Source: Syntrophorhabdaceae bacterium
GTDB taxonomy: Bacteria; Desulfobacterota; Syntrophorhabdia; Syntrophorhabdales; Syntrophorhabdaceae
DNA: 57,277 bases
Direction: 5' to 3'
Assembly: GCA_035541755.1 (NCBI GenBank)
Contig: DATKMQ010000031.1
Location: 1-57,277, forward strand
Shown: positions 44,941 through 53,927 of the stretch, piece after piece
How the letters are laid out: each line of letters begins with the position of its first letter
Numbering within the stretch: position 1 is the first letter of the stretch
Notes under the pieces: model-generated
Database searches by the model: none
Seen by the model: the letters and a program-made list of their open reading frames with translations, nothing else
Told to the model about the DNA's origin: nothing
Program-made: the position numbers and the translations under genes

Positions 44941-46713
44941 GTGGGTGGGTTGAAGTTGATAGTTGACGACTTAGGCGAGACAGCCCGAATCTTGAGCAAC
45001 GAGCATGATCTGCACGATCCATCGGATGCGGGCCAGATAGAAACAATCGAGCACGCTGCCCGGCGCTATCAGGACCATACGTGCGATAGTGCAACGGGCG
45101 CGTCCGGGGGCATTGCCGGCATAGTCTATGACAGATTGACCTACCGGCCGATCGAGAACGCCTCGGTAGCCCTGAAAAATGCTTCATCGACAACAACGGA
45201 TGAAGAGGGAGAATTCTCTATCGTCGATATGGAGCCAGGCGTATACAGAATCACAGTCTCCCATGCCGGATACGTCGAGCAGACCTATAGAATCATCGTA
45301 GCCGCCGGGGAGACCATTGAGTTGGATCCCGTTCACCTTATACCGTTCTGTCTTTCGAGCACTAAGCCCAACAATACGTGGGTGGAAGAGACCGAGACAG
45401 AGCCCGAGACGCCTGCACAAGACGATTCGACGAGCCGTCCTGCGGCTTTTGTTCAAGAGCCTGTCTCTTCCCTTGAAGAGGAGGGTTCGTTCCTGGCTAA
45501 GATGGGATTAGGGCAGAATGAGCCCACCCCAGGGGAGCCGTGGAACGAGACGATCATAGCCGAGACTCAAGCCGATGAGATCGGCTGTCAGGCGATTTCA
45601 GCCGAAAGCATCTGCGAGAACATTGATCCCGGTACGGTTGAGGAGCCTCAAGCAGACATATGTTCCGAGCCTGACAACCTCGAGATCATGGCCCGAGAGG
45701 AACCCCTTTACGACACGTCCTCAGTTTTCGCTGAGGCAGCAATCACAGCCGAACATTATTCTTTGAACGATCAAATTTCCGTTGAGATATTCTCGTCCCC
45801 AACAACAAATGCGCCGCAAGAGGAGGTTGAAGTGCCGACCGTTACCGTTCACGCTGATCCTGTTACAACTGATGCAGCCGAGCCTATTAAAGACCAGGAA
45901 ACTGCCCCGTGGGATTTCCCGGAAGCATCCACCGCTGAGCCCGACGAACCGGAAGCTGCCATCTGTGGGCAAGACTGGGGCCTTTGGCAGGGTCAAGCCC
46001 CGGCTTTAGGGCCAGCCGATTCTCAGGTCACTATCCGTGCGCAGGACGAGGAGGAAGTCCGTAGTGAAGAGGCATTCTGGCAAGCCTCTGTGGAAGAGAT
46101 GGGAGCGTATCCTCCACAGGAGGCTGTGACGGAGGAGTCCTCCGCTACGGATAGCCGGGAAGAGCCGGCTTGTATGACGACCGAGTCTCTAACGGAGGAG
46201 CAAGGTATCTTTGATGTTGCGCTGCAGGAAAGTCTCATTGCCTGCCCCGCAAACGAGACTCTCCCTCAGGGTGAAGCAATTGCGGGAAAGAGCGATGAGA
46301 CCGAATCGATGAGCGAGATGTTCTGTCTTTCCGACCACGAGATGCAAGCCATAGCATTAGGCAGCGAGGCCCTCGAGGTGTCGGGGCTCACCGGATTTGT
46401 CAGGGCGCAGCCAAATCCCGTGTACCTGGGACTGCCCGTAACTCTGGCCTACACCTTAACGAATGTGTCATGCGACGATCCGGACGATCTGCTTCTACAG
46501 ATCGTCGTTGCTAATCCGGACAAGAGTACGGCCCAGGAACTATTTGAGATCCCGACGGACTGTCCCAGGGGAAGGTCTTCGATAGGTGGCTTCATCATTT
46601 CTACAATCCCTTATGAAGCACGCCTTTACAGAATAAACATGCAGGTCGTTTCGAAGAAAACAAGAACATCGAAACTCTTGCTCAGCACACACCTCGAAAC
46701 CAAAGCCTTTTGA
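44941..46713 (+). CDS. Acidic multidomain protein with a carboxypeptidase-regulatory-like domain
   Basis: This 590-aa protein has three parts. Residues about 56-138 form a CarboxypepD_reg-like beta domain (GIAGIVYDRLTYRPIENASV, DMEPGVYRITVSHAGYVEQTY). Residues about 140-475 are a long acidic spacer rich in Glu, Ala, Thr and Pro with no evident fold. Residues about 478-590 look like an Ig-type beta domain (GFVRAQPNPVYLGLPVTLAYTLTN). No signal peptide is visible from the GTG at 44941 or the TTG at 44950, which is odd for a protein built from domains that are usually extracytoplasmic. I do not know its function. Its position after the protease remnant may be incidental. Confidence 0.6.
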   Translation: MGGLKLIVDDLGETARILSNEHDLHDPSDAGQIETIEHAARRYQDHTCDSATGASGGIAGIVYDRLTYRPIENASVALKNASSTTTDEEGEFSIVDMEPGVYRITVSHAGYVEQTYRIIVAAGETIELDPVHLIPFCLSSTKPNNTWVEETETEPETPAQDDSTSRPAAFVQEPVSSLEEEGSFLAKMGLGQNEPTPGEPWNETIIAETQADEIGCQAISAESICENIDPGTVEEPQADICSEPDNLEIMAREEPLYDTSSVFAEAAITAEHYSLNDQISVEIFSSPTTNAPQEEVEVPTVTVHADPVTTDAAEPIKDQETAPWDFPEASTAEPDEPEAAICGQDWGLWQGQAPALGPADSQVTIRAQDEEEVRSEEAFWQASVEEMGAYPPQEAVTEESSATDSREEPACMTTESLTEEQGIFDVALQESLIACPANETLPQGEAIAGKSDETESMSEMFCLSDHEMQAIALGSEALEVSGLTGFVRAQPNPVYLGLPVTLAYTLTNVSCDDPDDLLLQIVVANPDKSTAQELFEIPTDCPRGRSSIGGFIISTIPYEARLYRINMQVVSKKTRTSKLLLSTHLETKAF

Positions 46714-47186
46714 CATCTATTTCTTCGATACAACTGCTTGATCTGGGCCTCTTCAACTTTTAGGATGATGTCGGCTTCCGTTTTTGAATTTCCATTCTCA
46801 GGTCCCAGGTTCACGATTGCAGTACCACCTCCTGGCAATTAGATACCTTTAACTATTGCAAGACCTTGAGAATGGAAGATACGGTGAGAATGGGTTCGTC
46901 GCGTATCGCATCGTAGCCGTTTGAAAGGCGCTGTCCGCCCCATAGTCAAGTCCAATAGGTGCGCCTTTTGTCGTAGCGCACCACCCCATTCATAGACTAT
47001 ATTCTGATACGAATGATAAATCAAGGCAAGAAGTGTGACATGCGCACGGTGGACGGCCGGTAACCCTTCTCTCTCAGCACACTATTGCAACGGTGTGGAA
47101 AGATGGGTGATCGGGGGGTTAGCCGACCAAGCCCCAATAAACCCAAATCCTGTGATGGAAGGTAGCCAGGCGTGGTAGGATATATG
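46714..47186. other. Intergenic stretch, no secure gene
   Basis: A 70-codon minus-strand frame (46626-46838) contains an AGGAGG and a plausible soluble stretch, but it overlaps the 590-aa gene and resembles nothing I know. A 7-bp perfect stem (46958-46964 / 46976-46982) is the only structure noticed. Base composition is mixed. Confidence 0.4.
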
Positions 47187-48767
47187 CTACCTTGACCAGT
47201 CTTCCACCATAGCGATGAAAGCCTTCTCGCCGCCGGACAGCGCGCCACCGTACCCTCCGCCGGGAGTTGCCCAGGCGCCCGCTAGGTAGAGTCCTTTTAT
47301 CGGCGTTCTGCAATCAAGCCTGTTCATGAAGGCGTTGTCCACGGTCTGATTGAACCCGTAAATGGCGCCTTCCGGGTTGCCGGTAAAACGCCAGTTGGTG
47401 AGCGGTGTGGCCGATTCTTTCGTCTCAATCATGGAAGCAAGCCCCGGGAACATATCCTTTTGCGCCCGTGAGATAAGGATGTCGGTCCATCTCTTTTTTT
47501 CTTTATAATAGTCGCTCTTGCGTCCGGCCCGGTAATCGGCCTCGAACCTGCGCCACGGCTCATAGCCGCTCAAGCAGAGCAGTGTGATCGTCGATTTTCC
47601 TCGCCTGGAATATCCATCAAACAGATGGTCGTAAACTGTCATGCTGTAGGATACCTTCTCAGCTTCACCCTTCATACACGCCCCGCAGTCGGCCTCAATG
47701 CCGCGACCGGTTCTAAATCCCTGACGATAAGATTTGATGGTCTGTCTCGCATCCCCGTTCAGTCCGAGCCACACGATGAAGCTCGAAATACTCGGTACCA
47801 ACCCGTCAAGCCTCTTGAGGTAACCATCAGGGACTACCCCTGGGGACAGCATGTTTTTGAATGTGGTGATCGCACTGGCGTTACTCACTACGGCCACAGC
47901 AGGAAGAACTCTGCCGTCCTCCAATAGGACGCCCTGAACAGCGCCGTCCCCGGTCTTGATTTTTTGTGCCCGGGCGCCGTAAAGGATCTTACCTCCGTGG
48001 CTTGTAACCGCCTCAGCGATCAGATCACTCAGTTTCTGGGATCTGGGTCGGATATAGCACGATCCATTCCTCAAACTGCCGCCGCGGGCAACGGCGAAAT
48101 AAAAGGCAGAGAGCTTTGAAGGCGGCAAACCGTAGGCACCCCAGCCGTAAGCGAGACGATCTTTGAGTTCCGGATCTTTCACATAGGCGTTGAGTATATC
48201 TGCGAGTGTTTTGCCCTGTATGTTGCGTATCCCTGGATAGTTGAGAACGGAAACGCGCTGAGATTTCTCCCTGTTCGTTGAAAGGTCGGATATCTCGTCT
48301 GCGACTCTTGTGATCTCTTTTATAAACCCTGCTATCCCATCCTTTTCTGCCGGAAAGTCTCGGGCGAGCCTCTCTATCAGCGACTTTTCATCCTCACGCC
48401 CGGGCAGGGGCACAAGATCGAGCTTGTCAAGTATTCCCAGTTCTTTGAGAACCGCGGCCGTGCCGGCGCTCAAGGAAATCTGGTGCAACGACACATCGAA
48501 GGTAAAATCCCCCCTTAAAAAGGCGGTGGCGTATCCTCCGGGGATCGCATGCTGCTCAATGACGGTCACGGGTACGCCCAATCGTGTAAGATGCGCGGCA
48601 GCGCTGAGCCCGCCCAGGCCAGCCCCTATTACTACAACCGGGCGATCCGCGTTGCTACCCGTTGCCGCTAACACAGCACCCGCCTTTGACCGGCCGAGGC
48701 TAAGGGAGGCTGCTTCTAGCACTGACAATGCCAGAAAAGCACGTCTCGACATTTTCTGCTCAAACAA
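47187..48767 (-). CDS. Tat-exported CrtI-like FAD oxidoreductase
   Basis: This 526-aa protein has a twin-arginine signal (MSRRAFLALSVLEAASLSL, near residue 6) and then the dinucleotide-binding VVVIGAGLGGLSAAAHLTRLG. HAIPGGYATAF follows, as in phytoene desaturase/carotenoid isomerase proteins. The C-terminal FAD contact GLYLAGAWATPGGGYGGALSGG is intact. Such enzymes desaturate or isomerise polyenes or saturate related lipids with FAD. Export through Tat suggests the cofactor is loaded before transport and the substrate lies at the periplasmic side. The MarR gene directly upstream, on the same strand, probably regulates it. The start may be the second Met at residue 6. Confidence 0.87.
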   Translation of the reverse strand: MFEQKMSRRAFLALSVLEAASLSLGRSKAGAVLAATGSNADRPVVVIGAGLGGLSAAAHLTRLGVPVTVIEQHAIPGGYATAFLRGDFTFDVSLHQISLSAGTAAVLKELGILDKLDLVPLPGREDEKSLIERLARDFPAEKDGIAGFIKEITRVADEISDLSTNREKSQRVSVLNYPGIRNIQGKTLADILNAYVKDPELKDRLAYGWGAYGLPPSKLSAFYFAVARGGSLRNGSCYIRPRSQKLSDLIAEAVTSHGGKILYGARAQKIKTGDGAVQGVLLEDGRVLPAVAVVSNASAITTFKNMLSPGVVPDGYLKRLDGLVPSISSFIVWLGLNGDARQTIKSYRQGFRTGRGIEADCGACMKGEAEKVSYSMTVYDHLFDGYSRRGKSTITLLCLSGYEPWRRFEADYRAGRKSDYYKEKKRWTDILISRAQKDMFPGLASMIETKESATPLTNWRFTGNPEGAIYGFNQTVDNAFMNRLDCRTPIKGLYLAGAWATPGGGYGGALSGGEKAFIAMVEDWSR

Positions 48768-48816
48768 GATTTACCTCCTTCAGCGATATCTCAGCACGGT
48801 TCATCATGACCTTCTA

Positions 48817-49272
48817 TTATTCCAGTTTACGCACGATGGTCCGTATGATCTCAAAGGCTAAACCGAGTGATTCGACGTCTTCATGGCTCAACCTAGCCAG
48901 GTTTGCTTCAACAATTTCCTTCAAACCGAGTGTCAATGCCTCCAAAGACTTTCTTCCGCCTTTCGTTATGGTGATCTCTACTATTCTTCTATCCACGGCA
49001 TGATCCTTGCGTTCGACCAGACCGTCATTCATGAGCCTGTCGATCAAGGTGGTCATGTTCTGTTTGGCGATGAAGAGCTGTCTGCCTATAGCGGACACAG
49101 GAAGAGGCCCCTTCCTTTCCAATATGCGGAGTATGTGGTAGGTTTGATTTCTGAGCGATGTAAGCGCCGGATCGCCCGGATCACCGTTAAACAGGCGTTT
49201 CACCAACGGGAAAAGCAGAAGCGCACTTTGAGAGACCTTATCTACTTGCATCTTTTTCACGACTGACTCCAT
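48817..49272 (-). CDS. MarR family transcriptional regulator (second)
   Basis: This 151-aa winged-helix protein has YHILRILERKGPLPVSAIGR, then RQLFIAKQNMTTLIDRLMNDG (recognition helix), and the wing VERKDHAVDRRIVEITITKGG. Only 49 nt separate it from the Tat-exported oxidoreductase downstream, so the two likely form an operon. An imperfect inverted repeat, ATAGTTATG with CATACTAT 12 nt away, straddles the area just upstream of the start (about 49273-49302) and may be its operator. It is not close in sequence to the MarR at 33 kb. Confidence 0.92.
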   Translation of the reverse strand: MESVVKKMQVDKVSQSALLLFPLVKRLFNGDPGDPALTSLRNQTYHILRILERKGPLPVSAIGRQLFIAKQNMTTLIDRLMNDGLVERKDHAVDRRIVEITITKGGRKSLEALTLGLKEIVEANLARLSHEDVESLGLAFEIIRTIVRKLE

Positions 49273-49617
49273 TATAGTTATGTTGCATGATCGTCATACT
49301 ATATTACCTCTCTCCGAAAAGAAAGTCAAGCAAATTATGCGGCGGGTATCAACTGAGCTTACTGGTCTCAGAAAGGCATGCGCAATCGCATCGGATGCGT
49401 CCCCCGCCTGTGTGCTTCACGGATGATGGTGAGATTGCTGTGAGAAACAACTCATATTTCTTTCGCAAGGATTAGCGAACCCTGATACGGGGATACCTTG
49501 GCTCCCGTTAAATACACGAACAGAAGGAGTAGAACGGCCTGGTGTCTAGTTCACTTCTCTAATTCCAGACAATATTGAATATCAAGGCTGTATGGGAGTA
49601 ACTGTCTCAGACGCTGG
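49273..49617. other. Intergenic stretch, no gene seen
   Basis: This is the upstream control region of the second MarR gene plus unassigned DNA. It contains the imperfect inverted repeat noted for that gene. Short frames here have no ribosome-binding site or recognisable product. Confidence 0.45.
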
Positions 49618-49806
49618 CTATGCCAACGACCCATCCGCAGGAGAACGGGGTTCGATTTGTTTCTTGAATATCGCAATTTCGTCGTAGTCGGGATTGAAGT
49701 TTTTGAGCAACTCCCTCTTTCTCTTTCTGGCTTCAAATGGATTGTCGAAGATTTCCGGTTCTCTGATGAACCCTCGTTTTACCGAACTCAATATCCAAAG
49801 CTTCAT
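49618..49806 (-). CDS. Small hypothetical protein coupled to the nuclease-like gene
   Basis: This 62-aa protein starts at ATG 49806, which overlaps the stop of the upstream nuclease-like frame (ATGA). It begins MKLWILSSVKRGFIREPEIF and continues with a Lys/Arg/Asn-rich stretch, ARKRKRELLKNFNPDYDEIA. I do not recognise it. Translational coupling suggests it belongs to the same functional unit as the nuclease-like gene, perhaps an accessory or antidote to it, which is speculation. Confidence 0.5.
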   Translation of the reverse strand: MKLWILSSVKRGFIREPEIFDNPFEARKRKRELLKNFNPDYDEIAIFKKQIEPRSPADGSLA

Positions 49807-50759
49807 GTGCTCACCCCTTTTACTCGGTTGAACCAACTATGCACATCTCTATATTCCAAAAAATTGCAGACCTCTGCCAAACCGCTGAGTCTGAAAGTGG
49901 GTCTACTGATCTGTCGAAGAAAAAGAGTTCGCCGCACATCGTTCGCCACAATACTGAATTTCGGCTTGAGATTTGGTTCTGCCAAGTGAAGATCGTTAAA
50001 CCTCAAAAGACCCGAATAGATCTGGGTGGAATGCTCAATTTCAAACATCGCTCGCATTTCGCTTGAACCCCTTTGCAACCATGTAACGTCTACTTCACTC
50101 ACGACACCACTAATTGGCTTATATCTTGTAGGGAGCTCATCCATGCAAACAAACTTTTCAGCCACATTCCAATCGAGTTTGTTTCTATCATTCACAGGTA
50201 TCCAAACGCTGTATCCCTTAATCGCGCCAATAGAGCCTATCAATGTCTGAATTTGTGAATGACTAAATTCGGGCATGGCCACAATTTTGCCCTTTTCCAC
50301 ACGATCATCTATTATTTTTCAACCGTAGAAACTTTCTATTGAGAAACGTCCGGCATTCGCGATGTAAAGTTCTAGTCCATCCTCGTGATAAATCTGACAC
50401 TTAAATTGACCGTCCGAGGCCGGAGTTAAAGAACGGAACACATCCTCGAAATCTGAAAATGGAATGAAGACCGGCTCCGTTTGATTATCCCACAAAAAAC
50501 AGATAAAAGAGTCGAAACCCTCAAGCTGCTTTAAGTCATCCTCCCTCAACCCATACCAAGATCGATTTCCCGGGTGTACTTTGGAATATCTTATATATAT
50601 CCGTGATAGACCATCCCCTATATCGAATAGCGACAAACTACCAGACAGCTGTTTGGCCTTACCGAATCTTCTTGTCAGTTCCTTTAGAAATCTTATCTTG
50701 ATTGCGTTTGCCATAATCAATTTATTATAAATCGACCACTCGTCCCCTTTATTCTCCAC
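49803..50759 (-). pseudogene. Nuclease-like gene interrupted by an in-frame TGA
   Basis: Two frames, 50319-50759 (146 aa) and 49803-50300 (165 aa), are in the same reading frame and separated only by TGA at 50319-50321 plus six sense codons. Together they would encode about 318 aa. The C-terminal half has EVDVTWLQRGSSEMRAMFEIEHSTQIYSGLLRF, in which Asp and the E-x-E pair are spaced like a PD-(D/E)xK nuclease centre, and IVANDVRRTLFLRQISRPTF. The N-terminal half is an unrecognised alpha/beta domain. One base change (TGG to TGA) would explain the break. Alternatively the downstream frame is re-initiated at GTG 50300. The region is visibly AT-richer than its neighbours, which points to acquisition. 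Confidence 0.6.
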
Positions 50760-50971
50760 CTATTGAACATTTTCTTTATGATAACAAGATGCCCAACGGT
50801 AGTCAACGAACAATATTACGTCTTCGGATCCTTCAGGCCGAAGCTATTTTCGATGGATAATGCCGATGGCAAGGGGCTGCCGAGCGCAGGCGTATCGAGT
50901 ATACGTTGAGCATCGCGCGGCCCCGCAGTCAGCGGTATTAGGCGCGAAAAGAGCGAGGCCAGATGCAACAT

Positions 50972-51020
50972 TGGCGATAAAAAAGGCGGGAACGTAAGTC
51001 CCCGCCTGTCGTTATCGCCA
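50972..51020 (-). terminator. Composite terminator of the flx-hdr operon
   Basis: An inner stem GGCGGG (50985-50990) / CCCGCC (51001-51006) is followed on the minus strand by a T-run of six. An outer 9-bp stem (TGGCGATAA at 50972-50980 with TTATCGCCA at 51012-51020) encloses it. It lies 14 nt beyond the flxA stop. Confidence 0.9.
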
Positions 51021-51033
51021 ATATATTTACAGA

Positions 51034-51876
51034 TCAAATCTCAGGCAGCTCATTAAGCTCTTTGAGACTGAAGACCGGTCCATCCTTACAAATATACTTG
51101 TGCCCCATATTACATCTGCCGCATATGCCTATACCGCACTTCATCCTCGCTTCCAGCGTGGTCAGGATATTCTCTGCGGGGAAATTGAGTCCCGCCAGAC
51201 CCTCAAGCACGAACTTGATCATGATGGGCGGTCCGCACGTGATAGCCACCGTGTTATCCGGCTTGGGCGCCACTTCCTTAAGCACCGTGGGCACAAAGCC
51301 AATCCTTTTGTCCCAGCCGGGAAATTCATTATCAACGGTGAGGATGAGGTTCACATCAGATCGTTCTTCCCACTCTTTCAGGTCGTCCTTGTAGCACAGG
51401 TCGGGGGGCGTCCTCGATCCGTAGATAATGGTAATATCTTTGTAGTCAGCCCGATTATCGAGCATGTAGAGGATGAGCGTGCGAAGGGGCGCAAGGCCTA
51501 TGCCTCCGCCGATGAAGAGGATGTTCTTTCCTTTCATTTCGTTGTACGGGAACCAGTTGCCGAGCGGCGCTCTCACGCCGATCTGGTCGCCTTCGTAAAT
51601 CTGGTGGAGTGCAGCGGTAACCTCGCCTGCCTTCATAACAGAAAACTGGAGGTATCCCATGCGCGTGGGCGGAGAATTGATCACGAAGGTTGATTCGCCT
51701 ACACCGAAGACAGAGAGTTGTCCCACTTGGCCCGGCTCGAATTTGAAGGTCTTCATCTTCTCGGGATCGTTCAATACGACTTGAAAAGACTTGATGTTCG
51801 GCGTCTCTTCGATGATCCGTGTGACCGTTGCGATCTCCGGCAGGTACGGGTTCTTGCACTGGCAATTCTCTGACAT
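51034..51876 (-). CDS. flxA: FlxA-like FAD/NAD(P)H oxidoreductase subunit
   Basis: This 280-aa protein of the ferredoxin-NADP reductase fold has an FAD-binding barrel (FKFEPGQVGQLSVFGVGEST), a nucleotide-binding half (ILFIGGGIGLAPLRTLILYML), then TCGPPIMIKFVLEGL. A C-terminal 2Fe-2S Cys set, CGIGICGRCNMGHKYIC, completes it. It is the NADH-oxidising entry of the FlxABCD-HdrABC complex known from sulfate reducers, and also resembles the gamma subunit of sulfhydrogenases. It is the last gene of the leftward operon, 18 nt after flxB. Confidence 0.9.
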   Translation of the reverse strand: MSENCQCKNPYLPEIATVTRIIEETPNIKSFQVVLNDPEKMKTFKFEPGQVGQLSVFGVGESTFVINSPPTRMGYLQFSVMKAGEVTAALHQIYEGDQIGVRAPLGNWFPYNEMKGKNILFIGGGIGLAPLRTLILYMLDNRADYKDITIIYGSRTPPDLCYKDDLKEWEERSDVNLILTVDNEFPGWDKRIGFVPTVLKEVAPKPDNTVAITCGPPIMIKFVLEGLAGLNFPAENILTTLEARMKCGIGICGRCNMGHKYICKDGPVFSLKELNELPEI

Positions 51877-51894
51877 ATGACAAACTCCGCCTTT

Positions 51895-52977
51895 TTAGGC
51901 CTTTGTGTTTCTTTCAACCCACTTCTTGGGGTCTTGTTTCGGGTCCTTGAGATAACCCGCAATCTCGCTAATATCAACGGAAACCGGGCAGTGCCTGATG
52001 CACCGTCCGCAACCGCAGCAGGCGATAGCGCCGCTATATTTTTCAGGGTAATACGAGAACTTGTGGCCCACACGGTTCCTTAAGCGCCGGGACTTAGCCG
52101 GTCTCGGATTATGGCCACTCGCCTCAAGCGTGAAGTGCTGAAACATGCAGGCATCCCAGGTCCTCAAGCGCTCCCCCTTGTCACGGGCCTGTTCATCGGT
52201 AATGTTAAAACAGTAACAGGTCGGGCACAGATAGGTGCATGCACCGCAGCTCACACACTTGGCCGCTACCTGCTGCCAGAATTCATCGGTATCGAAGAGT
52301 GTGGCGTTGACCGTGGCCGTGGCGTCCGCCGGAAATGGGTTCTTCACCTTTGGTATTGCTTCTTTCTGTATCTTGTGCGCCTCTTTTTCATACGGCGCGC
52401 CGCTTTCGATCATGGGGAGGTTAAGCAGGGCGTCACCCTTTTCGCTTCCCGATTCAAGATAGTATCCTTTGCCCGTATCGGTCATCAGCACATCGGAGCC
52501 TGTTTTGTCCACGGGTCCGCCGTTCACGGCCACGCAGAAACATCCGGCAAAAGGCGTCTCACAGGCAAGCGATACGATGGTTGTCTTTTCCCTGTGTTCC
52601 TGATAGTAGGGATCGGCCGTGTCGGTTTCAATAAAGACCCTGTCGAATATGGTGAATCCCTTGGCATCGCAGGGACGGCATCCGAAGATGACCGCCTTTG
52701 AATAATCCCTTGCGTCGCTCACAGCTACGCTCGATTTCTTCGGGTCTTCAGGATCTTTGGTATACGTAAAGGAAATGAGTCTGTCGCACTGCGGATAGAT
52801 GACTGATTTAGGGGACGTATTGGCCGGTCTGGAAAGACATATCTCGGTGTCTGTCCTGTAGGGTTTGAAGGAGACGACCTCGCCTTCGGCCACGGGTACA
52901 TGGACCACGGCATCTTTACTCAATGCATCGAGAAATGCCCGTACCTTCTCCTTTGGAAGAAATCCTGTCTTGGCCAT
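51895..52977 (-). CDS. flxB: FlxB-like iron-sulfur subunit
   Basis: This 360-aa protein has an N-terminal domain like the beta subunit of sulfhydrogenase or anaerobic sulfite reductase A (SKDAVVHVPVAEGEVVSFKPY, KAVIFGCRPCDAKGF). Two 4Fe-4S sets follow, CVSCGACTYLCPTCYCF and CCGCGRCIRHCPV. It passes electrons between FlxA and the Hdr side of the complex. The start overlaps the last base of flxC. Length is normal for the family. Confidence 0.9.
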   Translation of the reverse strand: MAKTGFLPKEKVRAFLDALSKDAVVHVPVAEGEVVSFKPYRTDTEICLSRPANTSPKSVIYPQCDRLISFTYTKDPEDPKKSSVAVSDARDYSKAVIFGCRPCDAKGFTIFDRVFIETDTADPYYQEHREKTTIVSLACETPFAGCFCVAVNGGPVDKTGSDVLMTDTGKGYYLESGSEKGDALLNLPMIESGAPYEKEAHKIQKEAIPKVKNPFPADATATVNATLFDTDEFWQQVAAKCVSCGACTYLCPTCYCFNITDEQARDKGERLRTWDACMFQHFTLEASGHNPRPAKSRRLRNRVGHKFSYYPEKYSGAIACCGCGRCIRHCPVSVDISEIAGYLKDPKQDPKKWVERNTKA

Positions 52978-53927
52978 TAGAGTTTGTGCTCCTTGATTTT
53001 TGCTTCGTCCACATTGAATGTATACATAGGTGGTTTATCGTCGGGATTGACCCCCGTCGAATAATCGAAAAGGTCCTTCATTTCGGCATTGATTTTCTTC
53101 TTGATCTTGGCCACAGGGATATCCATGGGGCACACCCGCTCGCACTCGCCGCATTCCACACATCGTCCGGCGAGGTGGATCGAGTGGATCATATGGAACA
53201 TGGTCTTCTCGGTAAGGCTCATTCTCTGTGTGATCCAATGGGGGTCCCGCGTCTCGGCGATGCAGCTGTCCTGACAGACGCACATGGGACATGCGTTGCG
53301 GCAGGCGTAGCAGCGGATGCATTTTGAAAACTGTTCTTCGAAATAGGCTTTGCGCTCCTGAAGCGATTTGGCGTCGAAGTCACGTACATCATCGTACACG
53401 CTTACGGCAGGCTTATCGGATTCGATGACATCACCAACGAGCACGTCGTATATGACCGGCGTGGGATACCGGCAGGTCTTACACTTGTCGGGCCACACGT
53501 CGGAAACATTGAGGGTCGTTTCACCCTTTGCGGTCTTCACCACCACCTTGCCGCCCTCTATAGTCACAGACTCGATGGGCTGATAATCGATCGCCTTCAA
53601 AACCTTCTTGATATTTACCACCCCTTTGCAGGGGATGCCGATGATGATCACATTATTTCTGTCGATAAGCCCTTCCTGCATAAACTGGACAATAGTCCTG
53701 GAGTCGCACCCTTTAACCGCCACGGCAACTTTCTTCTTCTGCGAGGGGAGGTAAGCAGCTAGGTTCTGAACACAGAGCGCGTTCCATACGGCCTTGTCCG
53801 CATCATCTGCCCTGGTCATAAACAAGGGTGTGGTGTGGATCTTATCAAAGCCCTCCTGCCAGCAGATGACCGTTTCAACATCGGGAAATACTTTGCGTAT
53901 GGCTTCTTTCAGTTTTTCCGTACTCAC
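52977..53927 (-). CDS. flxC: FlxC-like iron-sulfur subunit with FrhB-type N-terminus
   Basis: This 316-aa protein has an N-terminal half resembling the FrhB/FdhB module (VAVKGCDSRTIVQFMQEGL, IIIGIPCKGV). The C-terminal half has Cys sets CIRCYACRNACPMCVCQDSC and CVECGECERVCPMDIP. An additional CKTCRYP lies between. It is an electron-transfer subunit of the Flx-Hdr complex in the cytoplasm. It overlaps flxD by 4 nt. Confidence 0.87.
   Translation of the reverse strand: MSTEKLKEAIRKVFPDVETVICWQEGFDKIHTTPLFMTRADDADKAVWNALCVQNLAAYLPSQKKKVAVAVKGCDSRTIVQFMQEGLIDRNNVIIIGIPCKGVVNIKKVLKAIDYQPIESVTIEGGKVVVKTAKGETTLNVSDVWPDKCKTCRYPTPVIYDVLVGDVIESDKPAVSVYDDVRDFDAKSLQERKAYFEEQFSKCIRCYACRNACPMCVCQDSCIAETRDPHWITQRMSLTEKTMFHMIHSIHLAGRCVECGECERVCPMDIPVAKIKKKINAEMKDLFDYSTGVNPDDKPPMYTFNVDEAKIKEHKL

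Noticed and set aside
46626-46838. 70-codon minus-strand frame with an AGGAGG nearby
   Set aside because: It overlaps the end of the 590-aa gene, and neither the start position nor any family resemblance supports it.
50319-50321. In-frame TGA of the nuclease-like gene as a selenocysteine codon
   Set aside because: The downstream sequence is AT-rich with no hairpin at the SECIS distance, there is no nearby Cys, and the family is not redox-active. A nonsense change or re-initiation is more likely.
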